In this document: positions 1-12,983 of the stretch, piece by piece
Numbering within the stretch: the first letter of the stretch is position 1
Layout of the letters: each line of letters starts with the position of its first letter
From: Anas platyrhynchos
Lineage: Eukaryota > Chordata > Aves > Anseriformes > Anatidae
DNA length: 64,000 nt
Direction of reading: 5' to 3'
Assembly (NCBI RefSeq): GCF_047663525.1
Contig: NC_092611.1
Location: 2,579,001-2,643,000 of the forward strand
Notes under the pieces: generated by a model
The model's input: only the letters and a program-made list of their open reading frames with translations
Database searches by the model: none
Told to the model about the DNA's origin: nothing
Made by a program: the position numbers and the translations under genes

Positions 1-43
1 GAGGGTGGTTATCCGTGATAGTTCAGTGTTCTGAATCTAACCA

Positions 44-169
44 GACCCCCAGACGGTTAACGCGTTTTTGGTGAATGTCTGAACGGACCCCCAGACCGTT
101 AATGCGTTGATGGTGAATGTCTGATGGGACCCCCAGACGGTTAACGTGTTTTTGGTGAATGTCCGACTG
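44..169. repeat. 42-bp tandem repeat, three units
   Basis: Three successive units begin at 44, 86 and 128, each opening with GACCCCCAGAC and followed by a GTTAA and a GGTGAATGTC segment, an exact period of 42 bases with a few substitutions. The array is bracketed by a related segment (GTTCAGT..CTGAATC at about 21-37 and again at 170-186), so the three units sit in a larger repeated block. The family is not recognised; it could be an edge of a satellite array continuing left of the window or part of a retroviral LTR. Confidence 0.75.
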
Positions 170-231
170 GTTCAGTACTCTGAATCCGACCGGGCCCGTA
201 ACGGTTAATCAGCTACACCCCTTAACGCGAC

Positions 232-893
232 ACAGCCCAGCAGAGAAAGACTTGGGCGTTCTAGTGAATGAAGCTTGACGTGAGCCAGCGGTGCATGCAG
301 CTCAGAAGGCCAACTGCATCCTGGGCTGCATCAAAAGAGGAGTGGCCAGCAGGTCAAGGGAGGTGATTGTCCCCACTTGAAGTACTGTGCCCAGATTTGG
401 TGCCCCCAGCATGAGAAGGATGTGGACCTGTTAAAGCAGGTCCAGAGGAGGGCCACAAAGATGATCAAGGGGCTGGAGCACCTCTCTAATGAAGAAAAGC
501 TGAGAGAGCCGGGGATGTTCAACGTAAAGAGAAGGCTCCAGGATGACCTTATTGTAGCTTTTCAGTACTTAAAGGGGGCTTACAAAAAAGATAGAGAGCA
601 ACTTTTTGCTCAGTCAGATAATGATAGGACAAGGGGGAATGGTTTTATATTAAAAGAGGGGAGATTTAGATCAGAGGTTAGGAGGAATTTCTTCACTCAG
701 AGGGTGGTGGGGCACTGGAACAGGTTGCCCAGAGAAGCTGTGGATGCCCCATCCCTGGAGGTGTTCAAGACCAGGTTGGTGGAGGCCCTGGGCAACCTGG
801 TCTAGTGAAGAGTGTCCCTGCCCATAGCGGGGGGGGGGGGGGGGAATTAGGTGATTTTAAGGTCCTTTCCAACCCGAGCCATTCTGTAATAGT
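232..893 (+). mobile_element. CR1 LINE, 3' end of ORF2 and 3' UTR
   Basis: The plus strand encodes the C-terminal part of the CR1 reverse transcriptase protein (frame 377-805), with the typical VQRRATKM and [21 protein letters not shown] segments, followed by the CR1 3' tail near 860-890 (GGTCCTTTCCAACCC, then ATTCTGTAAT). It is 5' truncated, as most CR1 copies are; the frame upstream of 377 is recognisable but interrupted. A poly-G run near 830-844 replaces the usual short linker. Not a host gene. Confidence 0.9.
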
Positions 894-1839
894 GAGTTTT
901 CTCATTTGAGATTAGCTTAGAACTACTCTCTATGAGCAGAGCCTCAGATGCTATGCTCTTACCTCACTGTTATCCTCTCTTTCACATGCAATATGCAGTG
1001 CACTTCTTCCACCTTCTTCAGGAACAGGACCACTATTGGAAGAGAAGTATTGTTGTGGCGGTCCTGCTTCGTTTTTCAGTTGCAAAGTGACACCACCTGA
1101 CAAGTTGGCTTCCTTGTCTTGAGGCTGATGAATCTAAGTGAAATTAGGTGCACATTTGTAACATATCTTAAAGACAAGTTAACAGAAAATAAACCTGCTT
1201 GGTCAATCATTGGTCTGGATGTAAAATCATGAATAAGACTTGTTCAGCCCCACAAAATCCACAGCTCCCCTTTTCCTACTTTCTTCCTGACATTCATGTT
1301 TCAACTGCCAGACTGCTTTAGGACTGCACGCTAAGAAGTTTAATAAAACCACTTGAGGAATCTAAGGAAAGAAAATTTTAGAGATATAAGTTAATAGCTT
1401 ACTGGGCCAAATGATACAGTTTAGGAAGTGGGAGAGAAGAAGCAAGCACAAAGGGCTTTCCTTGAGTCAAACTCATTCACATGTCATTCACTTAAGGTCT
1501 ATGAATACCAGCCAGTACCAGCCAGACCAATACAAAAGAATATATTTGAGAAAGTAAATCCTGCCTACACAATGTCTGGGAATTCTGCAATTGAATACTG
1601 TTTCTACTTAAGAACAAGCTACTGAAATACAAACTGAAAAAAAAAACTATCTAAATCCCTGTGCTGCAGACGTTCACCTTAGTCCTTGTCACAGTAAGAA
1701 AAAAATCTATCAGTCCAGTTATATAAGCCAACTCCTTTTTTTAAGTAACTGGGGCAAAATGGTATGCCAGGGACCTGGCCAACAACATCACAAGGCCACT
1801 CTAGTTATCTCTGAATTTTCATGGTGAGCTGGGAGGGTT
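894..1839. other. Unique AT-rich DNA, no gene seen
   Basis: No reading frame with recognisable homology is found on either strand. If ANKMY1 continues to the left, this is intronic or 3' flanking sequence of that gene. Confidence 0.4.
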
Positions 1840-2757
1840 ACTAATGGCCAGCAAATAGAAAACATCACTCTTATGGGCAAGAATGAAGGGAACAATAGGC
1901 TGGTCAGCCTCACCTTAGCCTATAGGAAGCTGACAGAAAAATCTTTCTGAGAAACCACCTCCAAACATATTCAGGATAAAGTGACTGGGAGCAATCACCA
2001 TGGATTTGCAGTGGGAAAACCATGCCTGACAGACATGATAGCATTTTATGACAAGATGAGCAGCTCAGTGAAAGATGGAAAAACAATGAATGTTATTTAT
2101 CTTGATTACAGCAAGGCTTTCAATAATGTCTCACAGACAGTGAGGTGGATCATGGCTTGTGATCAGCAGCTGGAAGTCCAGCTGTGCTGTATCCTCGGGT
2201 GGTTACCAGGGCCAATACTATATAACATCTTCATTAATTACCTTGATGCTGGGACAATGTGCACACTCAACAAGTAAACAGACAATACAAAACTGGAAAG
2301 AGTGGTTGATACACCAGACAGTGCTGCTGCTACTCAGTGGGAACTGGAGAGGCTGAAGAATTGGGCAGAGAAGCATGCCAACAAATTCAGCAAAGGGAAA
2401 TGCAAAGTCCTTTACCTAAAGAAGAATAACCCAAGGAACCAGTACATCATGAGGACCAAACAGATGGAAAAAAAAAATAAATAAACTTTCCAGAACAGGA
2501 CCTGGAAGTCCTGGTAGAATGTAAACTGAACATGAGCCAACAATGTGCCCCTGCAGCATAGAAGATCAACAGCATCCCAGTGTGCACGAGGAAAAATGTT
2601 GTGACTGAACAGGTTGCCTAGAGAACTTGTTCTTGGAGATTCTCAAAAAACAATTGGACTAGATACTGAGCAACCTGCTACAATTGATCCTGCTTTGAGC
2701 AGGGATATTGTACTGCACAATCTTCAGAGGTTCCTTCCAACCTTTCAACTGTTCTAG
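1840..2757 (+). mobile_element. Old CR1 LINE fragment, reverse transcriptase region
   Basis: The plus strand translates in broken frames to CR1 reverse transcriptase motifs: a GSNHHGFAVGKPCLTDMIAFYD block, then VIYLDYSKAFNNVS near 2090-2130, and further on the segment preceding the 3' UTR. Several stops and frameshifts make it clearly dead and older than the copy at 232-893. It ends near 2757 after the CR1-like TTCCTTCCAACC segment. Confidence 0.85.
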
Positions 2758-3366
2758 TAAGATAATTCCATCATCACAGGACTTCAAGAAATTTCTCAGG
2801 TAATAAATGCCAGAAAAAACATATTTTGCTGGTTATAGCTCCAGCAGCAGTAGAGAGTTATCATCACAAATGACAACTCTAACTAAAAAGTTCTATACTA
2901 CAAAAAAAGCATATTGCTGAGCTGGCTTTCTGCAATTCTGGAAGCATAGTGAATGCTCCAGGAACCCAACAGAGGCAGCCTAGATTCAAGGAAATGAGAC
3001 ATAGACAGACAGACAGACAGCAATAGCTCAGCTCCATGGAGATGAAACAAGCAGGTCTCATCATACGTTTTTGTTGTCATTATGTCTTCAGACACTTCTA
3101 CTAGAGCACAAAAGAGATTTGTGATTTCTTTTTGGTATAAGACATGACAGCAAAATACTCTAGTGCATCAAAACAGAAGAATGCATTTACTGCAACCCAA
3201 TACTATTGACCTCAAATGGATTTTTCTTATTTTTTAAAGGTTATTCCAATAGACTGCAAAGATTTCACTGTGAAATCAAGCAGGCAGAAAGTTCAAATCC
3301 CTGCTTAGGTCCTGTGCAGTCTGAATATCAACAGCTGAAAGAAGATGAGATCAGAAAGCAACTCAC

Positions 3367-6300
3367 CTTGTCTGGACCATAAACCTCGTTTCCATCTTCT
3401 GCCCTTGCGTCAAGATCTAGGACAGAATTTAGGAGGTATTGCATTATCTGGACTCCTTCCTCCCCAGGAATTGAGGCAGCTATGTGGAGAGGAGTTAAAC
3501 CGCCTAACTGAAAACACAAAAACAGCATTAAGATGTAAAGCATAAAGCATAAGCTTAAAGCATTATGTTTATCACAAACAGAAATTAAGCACCACCAAAT
3601 ATTATTTTTTTTCTGATGAATAAAATAAGTTCACTCTTCCTATGTGTTGCGTCTCACTAACAGTTACCATAAACCTAGAATCTAGCGCTACAGAACTATG
3701 GAACACTAGAGGTCCCAGACACTCAGCTTGGATGTAGATGATAACAGCTTTACCAACTTGAGGAACAGTTCCACAAGCATTCCCCAGCCACTCACAAGCT
3801 TGGCATCCAAGGAAATGTATTGAGAAAAAAAAAAAAGAAAAAAAAAAAAACAACTCTGAGAATAAGAAACGTTGAGTTCTTCCTACTAAAAAAATATTTG
3901 AGATAAACAGTTTAAAGAGCTTTCTCTCCATTCTAAAGCTGATTCTAAGACTGAAGGTATTTTACCGTAGGGCACTAAAGCTGCAGCATGCATCTAGAAC
4001 ACCCCCAATATGAATTATAATCCAGTAAAACCTTGGATGGAAGCTGCACATCAGTCCTGGCTCCCCTTTCTACAAGGAGTTTCACTGCCTCTGCATCTGC
4101 AGCTTTAACAGCAAAGAACAGAATGTGTGGTGGAACCCAGGCTACATTGGGATCTGCACCTCGGCGAAGCAGAAGTTGGATTGTCTCCCATCTCTTCTGT
4201 TGCCTAGAATTGACATGAAAAATACCAGAATAACTTATTAGCAACTTTCAAGAAAAATGTCAAAACTACTGGACTAAGATGACCCCCAGGTAATAGAAAT
4301 GAAAGCTGTCACTTTGCAGAGGCAGGACATGGCACTGTTTAGGGAAGCATCACAACTGTCCTACACCACTCAGGCAATGGTATTATGACCTGAAGAGGGA
4401 ACAAACCTACCAGTGTATCTCAGCCCTCTAAGCTAAAGGGGCAGCATGCAAAAGCAGTCCCTGTGGTCATAAAAACCCCTTGCATGGGCATCTATAGGCA
4501 AAGCTAGGCAAATTTCTCTGTACCCCCACCAGTCACTCACATGTGACATGTAAGCATTGAGTTTTAGACTTGTTTAAATCAAAGAAACAGACTTATATGT
4601 CCTGTAATCAAAATTTCATTAGAAGGTTCTTTCCTCAGTAATACCTCATTCATCCATCCCAAGAAAACAAAGCTATGTTTCCCTTAAACAAAAACTGGAG
4701 CAAGAGCTATGTTAGACTAGAACAGAATATTTCAGGAGGCTTACCTATGATTCCCTCTGCATTTTCATGTAGTCTAACTATCCACACACCCCAAAGAAAA
4801 ACATGACTCCACCAAAAACATTTAAAAAAATGGTGGGCAAACAACACTTGGAAGTCACTTAGAAACTCTATCACAAAGTGTTCTCAGCAGAGACTTATAT
4901 TCTCAGGCACAGTATTAATTCAGTTTTACTCAGTTCAATGGATCTTTATATTCCAGTGAAGAACATGCAATACACACAATGTTTCAGATAAGAATAATTA
5001 TGGGAGGACATAACACAGAAGTAAAATATAAGGGGTCAAGGCCACCAGGAATTTTCAGTTTCAGAGTTTCAATGTAGCAGAATGACCTACAGTGGCATAA
5101 AATGAAACACAAAATTTTTGTCATCTCCAGTGATCACTCTGGTCACAAAGCAAAAGGCAATTATGTGGCCCTTTCAAGAATCTAAATGACTAAATAACTA
5201 GACTATGTTTCAGGTGATAGTGTCGAACAGACGTTTGCAGAAAACAACCAGGAAGTTCATGTGGAGTCAAGACTTCAAGAAGTGAAAGTATTTGTTTCCT
5301 TCCCCCTGTCAATACTACACTGTAAGTGTGCACTGCATACTTAGCATCTTTTCACTTTTTGCTAACAAGAAACCTTGTCTTGCTCAAGCACAATGTCCTT
5401 TGATTGAAAACACTTTTCTTCTGCTATCTTTGCCCACTGTCTGCCTGAGTTACCTTAGAGTGTATAAACAATGAGGGCTTCTACTGACATGAAAACAATA
5501 TCTACCTAGTGAAACATGCAAAAAAATATCTTTCCCTGCAACGGATGTACCCTTCTGTGAAATACTGTTACCTTCTTTGTACAAAAGGTTTTTTATGAGG
5601 GTTGATCTCCTATTTACAGTGTATGCGACTTACTTTAAGATTATGCCTTCAGCCCCAACAACTGTTTCTGAGGATTCTGATTGTTCACTCCTCTTAAGAT
5701 TTAAAAAAAGAAAGAGGTTACAAAAATGAAAAAAGAAAAAAAAAAGACTTCTTCTAGTGACTCAGCATATTAACACATTAGAACAGTAACACACTGCAGC
5801 ATACGATTATAATGGAATCCAGTTAATAAGTGCTAGAGAACATAGGGAGAGACTCTTTATCACAGAATCACAGAATGCTTGAAGTTGGAAGAGACCTCTG
5901 TGTCCATCTGGTCAAACCGCCCTGCTCAAGCAGGGCTACCTACAGTTGCTTGCCCAGGACCATGTCCAAGCAGCTTTTAAAGATCTCCATGGAAGAGACT
6001 CCACAACCTCTCTGGGCAGCCTATGCTAGTGCTCCACTACCTGCACAGCACAGAAGTGCTTCCTGGTGTTTAGGTGGAACCTCTTGTGTTCCAGTTTGTT
6101 CTCATTGCCTCTTGTCCTGGCACTGCGCACCACTGACAAAATCCTGGCTCCATCCTCTTTGGCACTCTCCCTTCAGGCATTTATAGACACTGATGAGATC
6201 CCCCTGAGCCTCCTCTTCTCCAGACTTAACAGTCCCAGCTCTCTCAGCGTATTCTCATACGAGAGGTGCTCCAGTCCCTCCCTTCATCATCTTGGTAGCC

Positions 6301-9300
6301 TTTCCCATATGCCTATGTCCCTCTTGTACTAGGGGAGACGGGATGGGACAATGGGATACAGTACTACTGCTGCAGCCTCACCACTGCTGAGTTTATCAGG
6401 GAGTGTAGCAACAGGACAAGGGTTAATGGTTTTAAACTAAGAATAGTTATGTTTAGATTAGGTGTAAGGAAGAAACTTCATGATGAGGGTGGCGAGGCAC
6501 TGGAGCAGCTTGCCCTGAGAAGTTGTGAATGCCCCATCCCTGAAAGAGCTCAAGGCCAGGCTGGATGGGACTTTGGGCAACCTAATCTGATGGAAGTCGT
6601 CCCTGTCCATGGCAGCGGGGTTGGAACTAGATGATCTTTAATCTCCCTTCCAACCTAAACCATTCCATGATTCCATGATCCAGCTCAGAGAAAAAGTGAA
6701 AGCAACATTTATTTTTCCTTGCTGAATCTCAGAGACTGTGACAGGCAGAATTAAACACAGAAAGATCCTCTATCTATTCTCAATTACTTTGTATTACCTA
6801 CAAAATGAGAGGTAATAGCTTCATATTTGTTTCTGTTAAATTTTGAGCAGTTGCTTTGTATTATCTCTTACTCCCCTTCTCCCTTTCCCATAAAAATATG
6901 GCTACTTTAGCAATTGGCCACCACTTAGATATACTCCTGGAAATGGAACAAGGACTTCTGAGCAACCAAAGATTATTCAGTCCTTAATTTCCAACAAGTT
7001 TGCACAGTATATGGGCCACTATCTTTCTAATCTCTTTTGAAAGTCTCAGTAGCACCCTTCCATTTCTAGCATTCACTGAAGTATCTCTACCTGCTCAGAC
7101 CCCTTTCTTATCTATTATCTCATCCTGGCTAGTGATTCCTGACACTCCTTGTTTTCATATCCTTTACTATTCCCAGGTTTGCACTATTATTAAATGTATA
7201 TTATGGTCTAGATAAGAAGATTCAGAGCAGACATTTCTCTTTGCAGCAGGATGAAGGCTAGGGAGGCTAGGGTTCCTTTGTGAACCCCTCCTCGCCCCCC
7301 TCCTCAGAGTGATCAGGAGCCTTCCGACAGTACAATTGCTTTTTACTAGCCACCTCAATGATGACAGCAGGATTTTATAGTACTAGGAGAATCACCTACC
7401 TCCTATTGTTCTAATTACACTTTTATGAATCCCACCAATTGCCCTGCTGCATCTTCATTGTCTTAAACACCTAGAAAACATGGCCTGACATCTCTGCTAT
7501 TGAAATGGTGCCTTATTCACTTGCAGAGTTACTTGTTACTGCAGTGGAGCTCAGTGCTTTGAGTTTGAAGTCAGCATTAAGAGTATGGATTATTCTGCAT
7601 CCTCAGAGTGCAAAATGCACAAGAGTTATGATTTTTCATATGGAGTACACACAGTAATTTTAAAAATCAAGCTTACAACTTGAGAAGATAATACATTATA
7701 TTCTGTCCTTTTCAGTAAGAAGCAAACAAACCTTGTAACTGTGCAAGTTCCTCTCAGCAATATTACCCTTAAAAGATTCTTCTGGATAATAGAGAATAAA
7801 ACACATGGAGAGAGCAGATAATCCTTCATCACTACACTTATTCACATCCGCTCCACTATCAAGAAGAAGATTGATAACATCATTGTGGGAATGAACCTGT
7901 AGAGGGGAAACACCCATATTTGTACACATATGTACACACTTCTAGCTTTTGACATCAAAAAAATAACAGTTTTAAAGTAGTGCTAATTTAGCTAATTCAA
8001 AATCGTATTTCCCACAAAATAGAAACTCAGTATTGAACTAGATCTTCAAGATTTCAGAATACATGTTTCAGCTAAATTCCATTTTCAAGTACACTTCTTT
8101 TTTCTTCCTTCTTTAAGAGAATACAGAAAGACACTAGATGTTTACAGGAGAAATAGTGTTCTAGATTACTATCTTGATTTTACTAGCAATTTACAATGAA
8201 TGCCAAGTATCCAAGTAGCAAAAAAGGCACAAATAAAAAGATTGGGGAAGCGAGATTTCATGCCCCTTCTACAGGAATTGAAGTTGTGCTTGCATGGTTT
8301 CAAGCCACCATCAAAACCATTTCAGCAAAACCGGAACTGTCTGAATTTGATTTTGGCGAGGAGAAAAAATAAGGGCATCATCATATCCAAGACCATACAT
8401 GATTTTAGGTATGTACATACCTAAAATCAAGCTTCACATTTGAAATCATTCCTAATATTTAACCAAGATCTTATTTTAGATAATTTATTTCCATCGGTTT
8501 TGGCATGATACCAGGCATTACAGATTCTACTCATGCCAGAACTCTTCTCTGTTTTTCTTGATTACTGAACATTCCTTTCATATCATGTAATGAAACAACA
8601 ACAAATTTATCCAGCCTACTACAGCAGGAATTTTGTCATTGCGTGGTAGAGTCATGCTTAGTCTTACCGCAGCAGCAGCAAGTGCTGTGTATCCATGTCT
8701 ATCAGCTACATCTGGATGAGCAAGTTCATTCCTCAGAATTGCATAGACCCCATCAAAATCTCCTCTTGCTGCCTTCTGAATTAAGTGTTCTGCAGCAAGT
8801 TCCCTGGGGCCTGAAGGCCCATGACTACTGCGGATTCCATTGAGAATGAGGTTGATATCTGAAATGAACTCCACTTGACAGTGCCTAGAAAACAACAAAA
8901 ACAAAAACAAAAGCACTGCACAACTAAGCAGCTAGGTATTCTTAGATCACTAGCACAGTTAAAGAAAAAAACACATAAGAAGAAAACATGGAGATGATAA
9001 GGATGGACAAATAAGGCCAGCTATAATTAAATATAAATATCTATTTCAGATAGCACAAGCTTGCTTACATTACAGGAAAAAAGGCAAACCAGTGTATTAA
9101 GTGTTAGCAGCAGCACACAGATATTAACTACAGAGGAGTTCAAATATCCAACCATCAAAATATCTGCTAAAAGAAGAAAACAAAATCTAATTTCCAAGTA
9201 TTTCAATGAACCAATTTATCATGTACACACAGGATAACTGTTCACAATTAAATTTTCATCACTTGCTTTACCTAGGACTACAAAATATGCATTCCTGGCT

Positions 9301-11003
9301 TGTGTTTCCATCAACAAAGCAAAGAAGAAAATACTCCACTGGCTGAAAGAACACTTCCACATACAAGTACAAAGTTACTTATAAATACCGAGGTTCAGTC
9401 AGCAGCTGTATTAACTGTAGACTAGCTGCAGCACGTTTTGTATTGCCTTGAGGAGAAGAGTCAAGACAACCGCTAAAAGGTATGAGCGGCCAGATTCACA
9501 ATTCTTTGGAAAATCTGCCACTATGTTTCCATCTCTGCACAAGACACTGCGCTCTCTAAAGAGAAATGGTCAGCTCTCATAGGAGACAAGGGCTGTGAAG
9601 ACCTAATTCCTTTCAAAACTGGACTTCCAGGAATTCTGAGAAGCAAATAATTAATTTTTTAATGCTATTTTTATAGCTGTTACCAGGATAAAACCAATGT
9701 TTGACATAAAGGAGTGAAATTTCATTTAATTTGTGAACTGAGAATTGATTATTGTTTGTTTGTTTTCTTTTTTTTTTTTAAATCCTCATTGCCAACTTGT
9801 AATCTCAAGATCATAAAAAGAATCTGTAGTACATTTTCCATCATGCAACTTAAATTTGAAAATAATGAACACAAAATAATGCAGAGAAGAAAAAAATCTA
9901 AAAATCTATATAAAATGAACAAATCATCAACAGTTACCTGTGCTTATAAGCATGCATTTGCATTCTAACCAGCAAAGGTGTTACATTTGCAACAGGCCAG
10001 TGGTCCTCCTCAGGCAGCTTTGTGGTGTTCTGAAAATACCAAGCATCACATTCTTCCAGGAAGGAGTGAGTCAAAGCAAGATGATCTGTGTTATGAGAAT
10101 ATGCAAAGACTCCTTCAGGAAAAATATCCTTATCATCAAAAGGGAGATGTTTATAGCTATGGAGAAAAGGGTCCTCCTTAACAGAAATATACTTCCTTTG
10201 AGACCTGTCGTCAATATATCTGCAGTGTTCTGGATAATCCAAGACAGAAAAATAACCAGGTACTTCAGCACACAGTTTAATTAGATGATTCCCATGCCAC
10301 AAGCCAACATCCTGACAGCCATCTGGATAGCTTTCAATCCCTGGTCCAAACCGCTCATCGCATTTGTACAGCCCCTTTTCGGAAACAAGTACGTTAGTAT
10401 CAGTCAGAGATCAAACAAGTTGTACAGAAAAGTCTGGTTTCTCCTTAGATTAATCTGTCTAGTTCTGGTCTTGGTGACCCAGATCCTATTGACAGACTGC
10501 TGAAGCCATTCTGAACTGCAAAGCCCTCACATTCTCTTTGGTATATATTAGATATTAAAAGAAAATTTTCTAGGCATCAGTTTTTTAGTTCTGGACAGAT
10601 GGTATCACATTTTATCCTTCAGTATTTCCCTGTGCAAAAGTTCAGTACACCAGAAGATGAGCAGTGGAAATGAGTGCCCTAACCCACTGGAGATCAAAGC
10701 ATGAAGCTTTTTCTCTCATCCACAAAAATCTTAAGGGAGCTGCTTGAAACATACCAACAAACAAACAAACAAACAAACAAACAAACAAACAAAACTGACT
10801 TTGAAAGGCTAGGAAATTAGGAAATCACAGTAGCAACATAGTATTTTTCCAGTTACCTGAAATTTTTTGCCATCCTTCCATTCCAGGGTCCCATAGCCTT
10901 CCACATGGCCAAGATAGAATGCTCCTGTGAATTTGGAACCATCAGGTTGGTAGCAAATACCCTTCCCATGGCGATGGTCCATGTAGAACTGTCCCACATA
11001 TCT
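3367..11003 (-). CDS. ANKMY1: ANKMY1, ankyrin repeat and MYND domain protein 1 (partial)
   Basis: Five exons on the minus strand join in phase: 10857-11003 (MORN repeats, [12 protein letters not shown]), 9938-10374 ([12 protein letters not shown], then a conserved linker), 8668-8884, 7732-7896 (ankyrin, [17 protein letters not shown]) and, after a break, 4032-4203 ([13 protein letters not shown]) and 3367-3507 ([17 protein letters not shown]), which makes six exons with the last two. All edges have AG/GT signals. MORN, linker and ankyrin order match vertebrate ANKMY1, and local identity is high in the [17 protein letters not shown] segment. The role of the protein is poorly known; MORN, ankyrin and zf-MYND modules suggest a scaffold. 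Between 7732 and 4203 the mammalian gene has a long linker exon that I cannot find; only a small candidate exon fits the phases (5634-5692). The remaining ankyrin repeats and the MYND finger must lie left of base 1. CR1 copies at 5.9-6.7 kb lie in introns. Confidence 0.9.
5634..5692 (-). CDS. ANKMY1: Candidate small ANKMY1 exon
   Basis: On the minus strand a pyrimidine-rich tract and an AAG acceptor precede 5692, and a strong donor (GTAAGT) follows 5634. The 59-base segment is open, starts in phase 0 and ends in phase 2, exactly what is needed to connect the exon ending at 7732 with the exon starting at 4203. It encodes a short Ser/Glu-rich peptide ([16 protein letters not shown]). I infer it replaces or shortens the long poorly conserved linker of mammalian ANKMY1. 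There is no homology support, so the call rests on splice sites and phase only. Confidence 0.4.
5858..6335 (-). mobile_element. CR1 LINE 3' fragment (minus)
   Basis: The plus-strand text begins with the reverse complement of a CR1 3' end (CACAGAATCACAGAATG, then TTGGAAGAGACC) and continues through the complement of the ORF2 C-terminal region to about 6335. It lies in an ANKMY1 intron. Frames are broken. Confidence 0.85.
6400..6684 (+). mobile_element. CR1 LINE 3' fragment (plus)
   Basis: The plus strand carries the CR1 ORF2 tail (frame near 6449-6634, [16 protein letters not shown]) and ends with TTCCAACCTAAACC and ATTCCATGATTCCATGAT. It stands head to head with the minus copy at 5858-6335, so the two make an imperfect inverted pair of about 280 bases per arm with a short spacer. 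Confidence 0.85.
10755..10795. repeat. (CAAA)n microsatellite
   Basis: About ten uninterrupted AAAC units in the intron between ANKMY1 exons at 10374 and 10857. Confidence 0.95.
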
Positions 11004-11614
11004 CTGTAATCCACAACAAAGGAAAAAGATAACAAGGATGATATAACTGAGTGGACAGAAATAAGTGTTGCCTCCTTAACTGAAACAGAGCAGGACTAAC
11101 AGGGTGAAGGAGATCAATATATGAAAAGATCTCAAGAACTCAAGTCCATTTTAGTCACAAGCTTCAGAAATCAGTCAGGATTTACCAATTGCTCCCAGCA
11201 ACTGTTTCAACATGCAGCTAGCCATCAGCAGTCCACACTACTTCAGCAGATGTATCTCAGTGTCCTTGGATATACGCTGTCAAGTGATGCAGGTTAAACC
11301 AGCATCTATTCAAGTGTTCAACAGCTTTCATAAGGACTTGCATGCCAAAACATATGCAGTGGGAAATTCTGCATTCAAAGCAAATTGGAAAGCAGTAGAA
11401 CTGTGAAAATACAAGTTTGGCTCAAAACCAAGCTATTATGAACACACTCTAACACAGAAAAATCTAGCAAAACCAAATGAAAAACATGTCACCAAAAAAA
11501 CACCTAGCTATGTGCTTGCAAATGACTTATTAGTGAAACAGAAGGAAAGAGTTCCACATATGGAGAATGCTCCACATATGTTCCTAATTCCAGATGATGA
11601 AATTATGTTTGGCA

Positions 11615-11665
11615 TGTGATTGTGACCAAGGGCTCAGAGAGCATGTGCAAGGAGATGACCTGGGT
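11615..11665 (+). repeat. Short LTR-related patch
   Basis: A stretch containing TGTGACCAAGGGCTCAGAGA closely matches a segment inside the 3' LTR at about 14532-14575. It may be all that remains of the 5' LTR of the retrovirus, placed at its expected left side. Confidence 0.5.
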
Positions 11666-12019
11666 TCAGAAAACAAACAGAGGCAATTGGTTAGCCTCTT
11701 TCTAGGGCACTCAGCCCCTGATATCGGAAAGAAATTGTCTTAGGTTGCAGGATAAACTTACAACAGTCAGGAAAAATGGGGACCTGCCTAGCAGGTCCGC
11801 TGGTTGAAATAAAGCTAGGGAATGAAGAAGTGAAGCTTGAATTTTTTGTTGGTTACGGGAGCTTCTTTCTCTGTGTTAATTAGTCTGTAAATGTAATAGG
11901 AGCAACTGGCCAACAGGAAAAGGCATTTTTTTGCAATGCTTGAAATTTAAATTGGGAAGAATGATTGGAATTACAAAATGAGAAAAACAGTCAAGTTTGG
12001 TTCATGGTACTAGATTAAA

Positions 12020-12440
12020 AGGATGCCTTTTTCTGCCTGCCCATGGCAACTGAAGACCAGAAACTCTTTGAGTGGGAAAATAATAATAGAGGATGGAAAA
12101 CTCAGCTTTCTTGGACAGTGTTACCATAGCGGTTCAAGAATAGCCCCACCATATTCAGGAACTGTGATCTTGACATTTGAAAGACCCCCTTCAGGAAAAG
12201 GGGGCACTGTTGCAATACACAAATGATAGCTACTGAAGAAGAAAAGGAATGTGTATTGTATATCCCAACTGTTGAGGGATTCTTGAAACAGCAAGGAGGC
12301 CATGACTTGCTGCAGCTGAGCAAACCAAGCTACCAGGATGACTACAAGAAGTTCCCATGACAGTGTTCCCACATCGCCCAATTGAGGAATTTAGAAAAAT
12401 ATTGTTACCAGTAGCTGGCTTCAAGGACGGGATCTACGTG
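12020..12440 (+). pseudogene. Broken retroviral pol (reverse transcriptase) remnant
   Basis: Across three shifting frames the plus strand shows pieces of a retroviral reverse transcriptase around its active-site region: a WTVLP segment followed by an NSPTIF segment near 12110-12160, then remnants of the catalytic box region near 12200-12240, each separated by stops or frameshifts. It cannot make a protein. It lies upstream of the env-like frame on the same strand, in normal pol-env order, with most of pol deleted. Confidence 0.6.
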
Positions 12441-12469
12441 ACTGCTAATCACAAGGGGTTTTTTTCTTG

Positions 12470-12655
12470 CAGGTGGGGTTGTTTTCTTGCAGTTGTTTGT
12501 CTGAGTGCTTTTGACCAATAATATTGTGAGACACTATCTGCCCCTGTTAAGTTTGCTATAAAAGTCAGGCTATTCAGGTAATAAAGAGAGAGCACGATCT
12601 GACCATACTAGTGTCCGTCGTGTTTTCGGCCGTTCTTCCTGCAACAGTTTTTTAA
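12470..12655 (+). mobile_element. LTR-like segment (promoter and polyadenylation signals)
   Basis: A CCAAT-like motif (GACCAATAAT), a TATA-like box (GCTATAAAAG near 12551) and an AATAAA about 30 bases later occur in the spacing of a retroviral U3-R. The segment ends at about 12650 with a GTTTTCGGCCGTTC-type U5 sequence and CAACA. It differs from the LTR at 14216 and so looks like a separate insertion sitting between the pol and env remnants. Confidence 0.45.
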
Positions 12656-12983
12656 TCCAGAATGGTCTCTCAAGCGTGTTGAATTGCTAATACAAATTAA
12701 CATCTCAGCAGTTCAACCAGCCTGCTCTCCTTTCCTAAATATATCATTTGAAGGGTAGACAATATGGTCACAAAAGCAAGCACACCTCAGGGGCAGGACA
12801 CAAAGAGACTTAACTGGAATGCTAGGAACAGGATTAGGAGTTTTAAATGGAATTTAATATTCAGAATATTCAGAAATATTAATGAATAAGCTAGCCACAG
12901 CAACAAGTGATTAGACAAAACTAAAACAGCCCCTACAATCATCCTTACTGGCATTGGGAACTAGCCAATAGCAAGTTTCAAAG

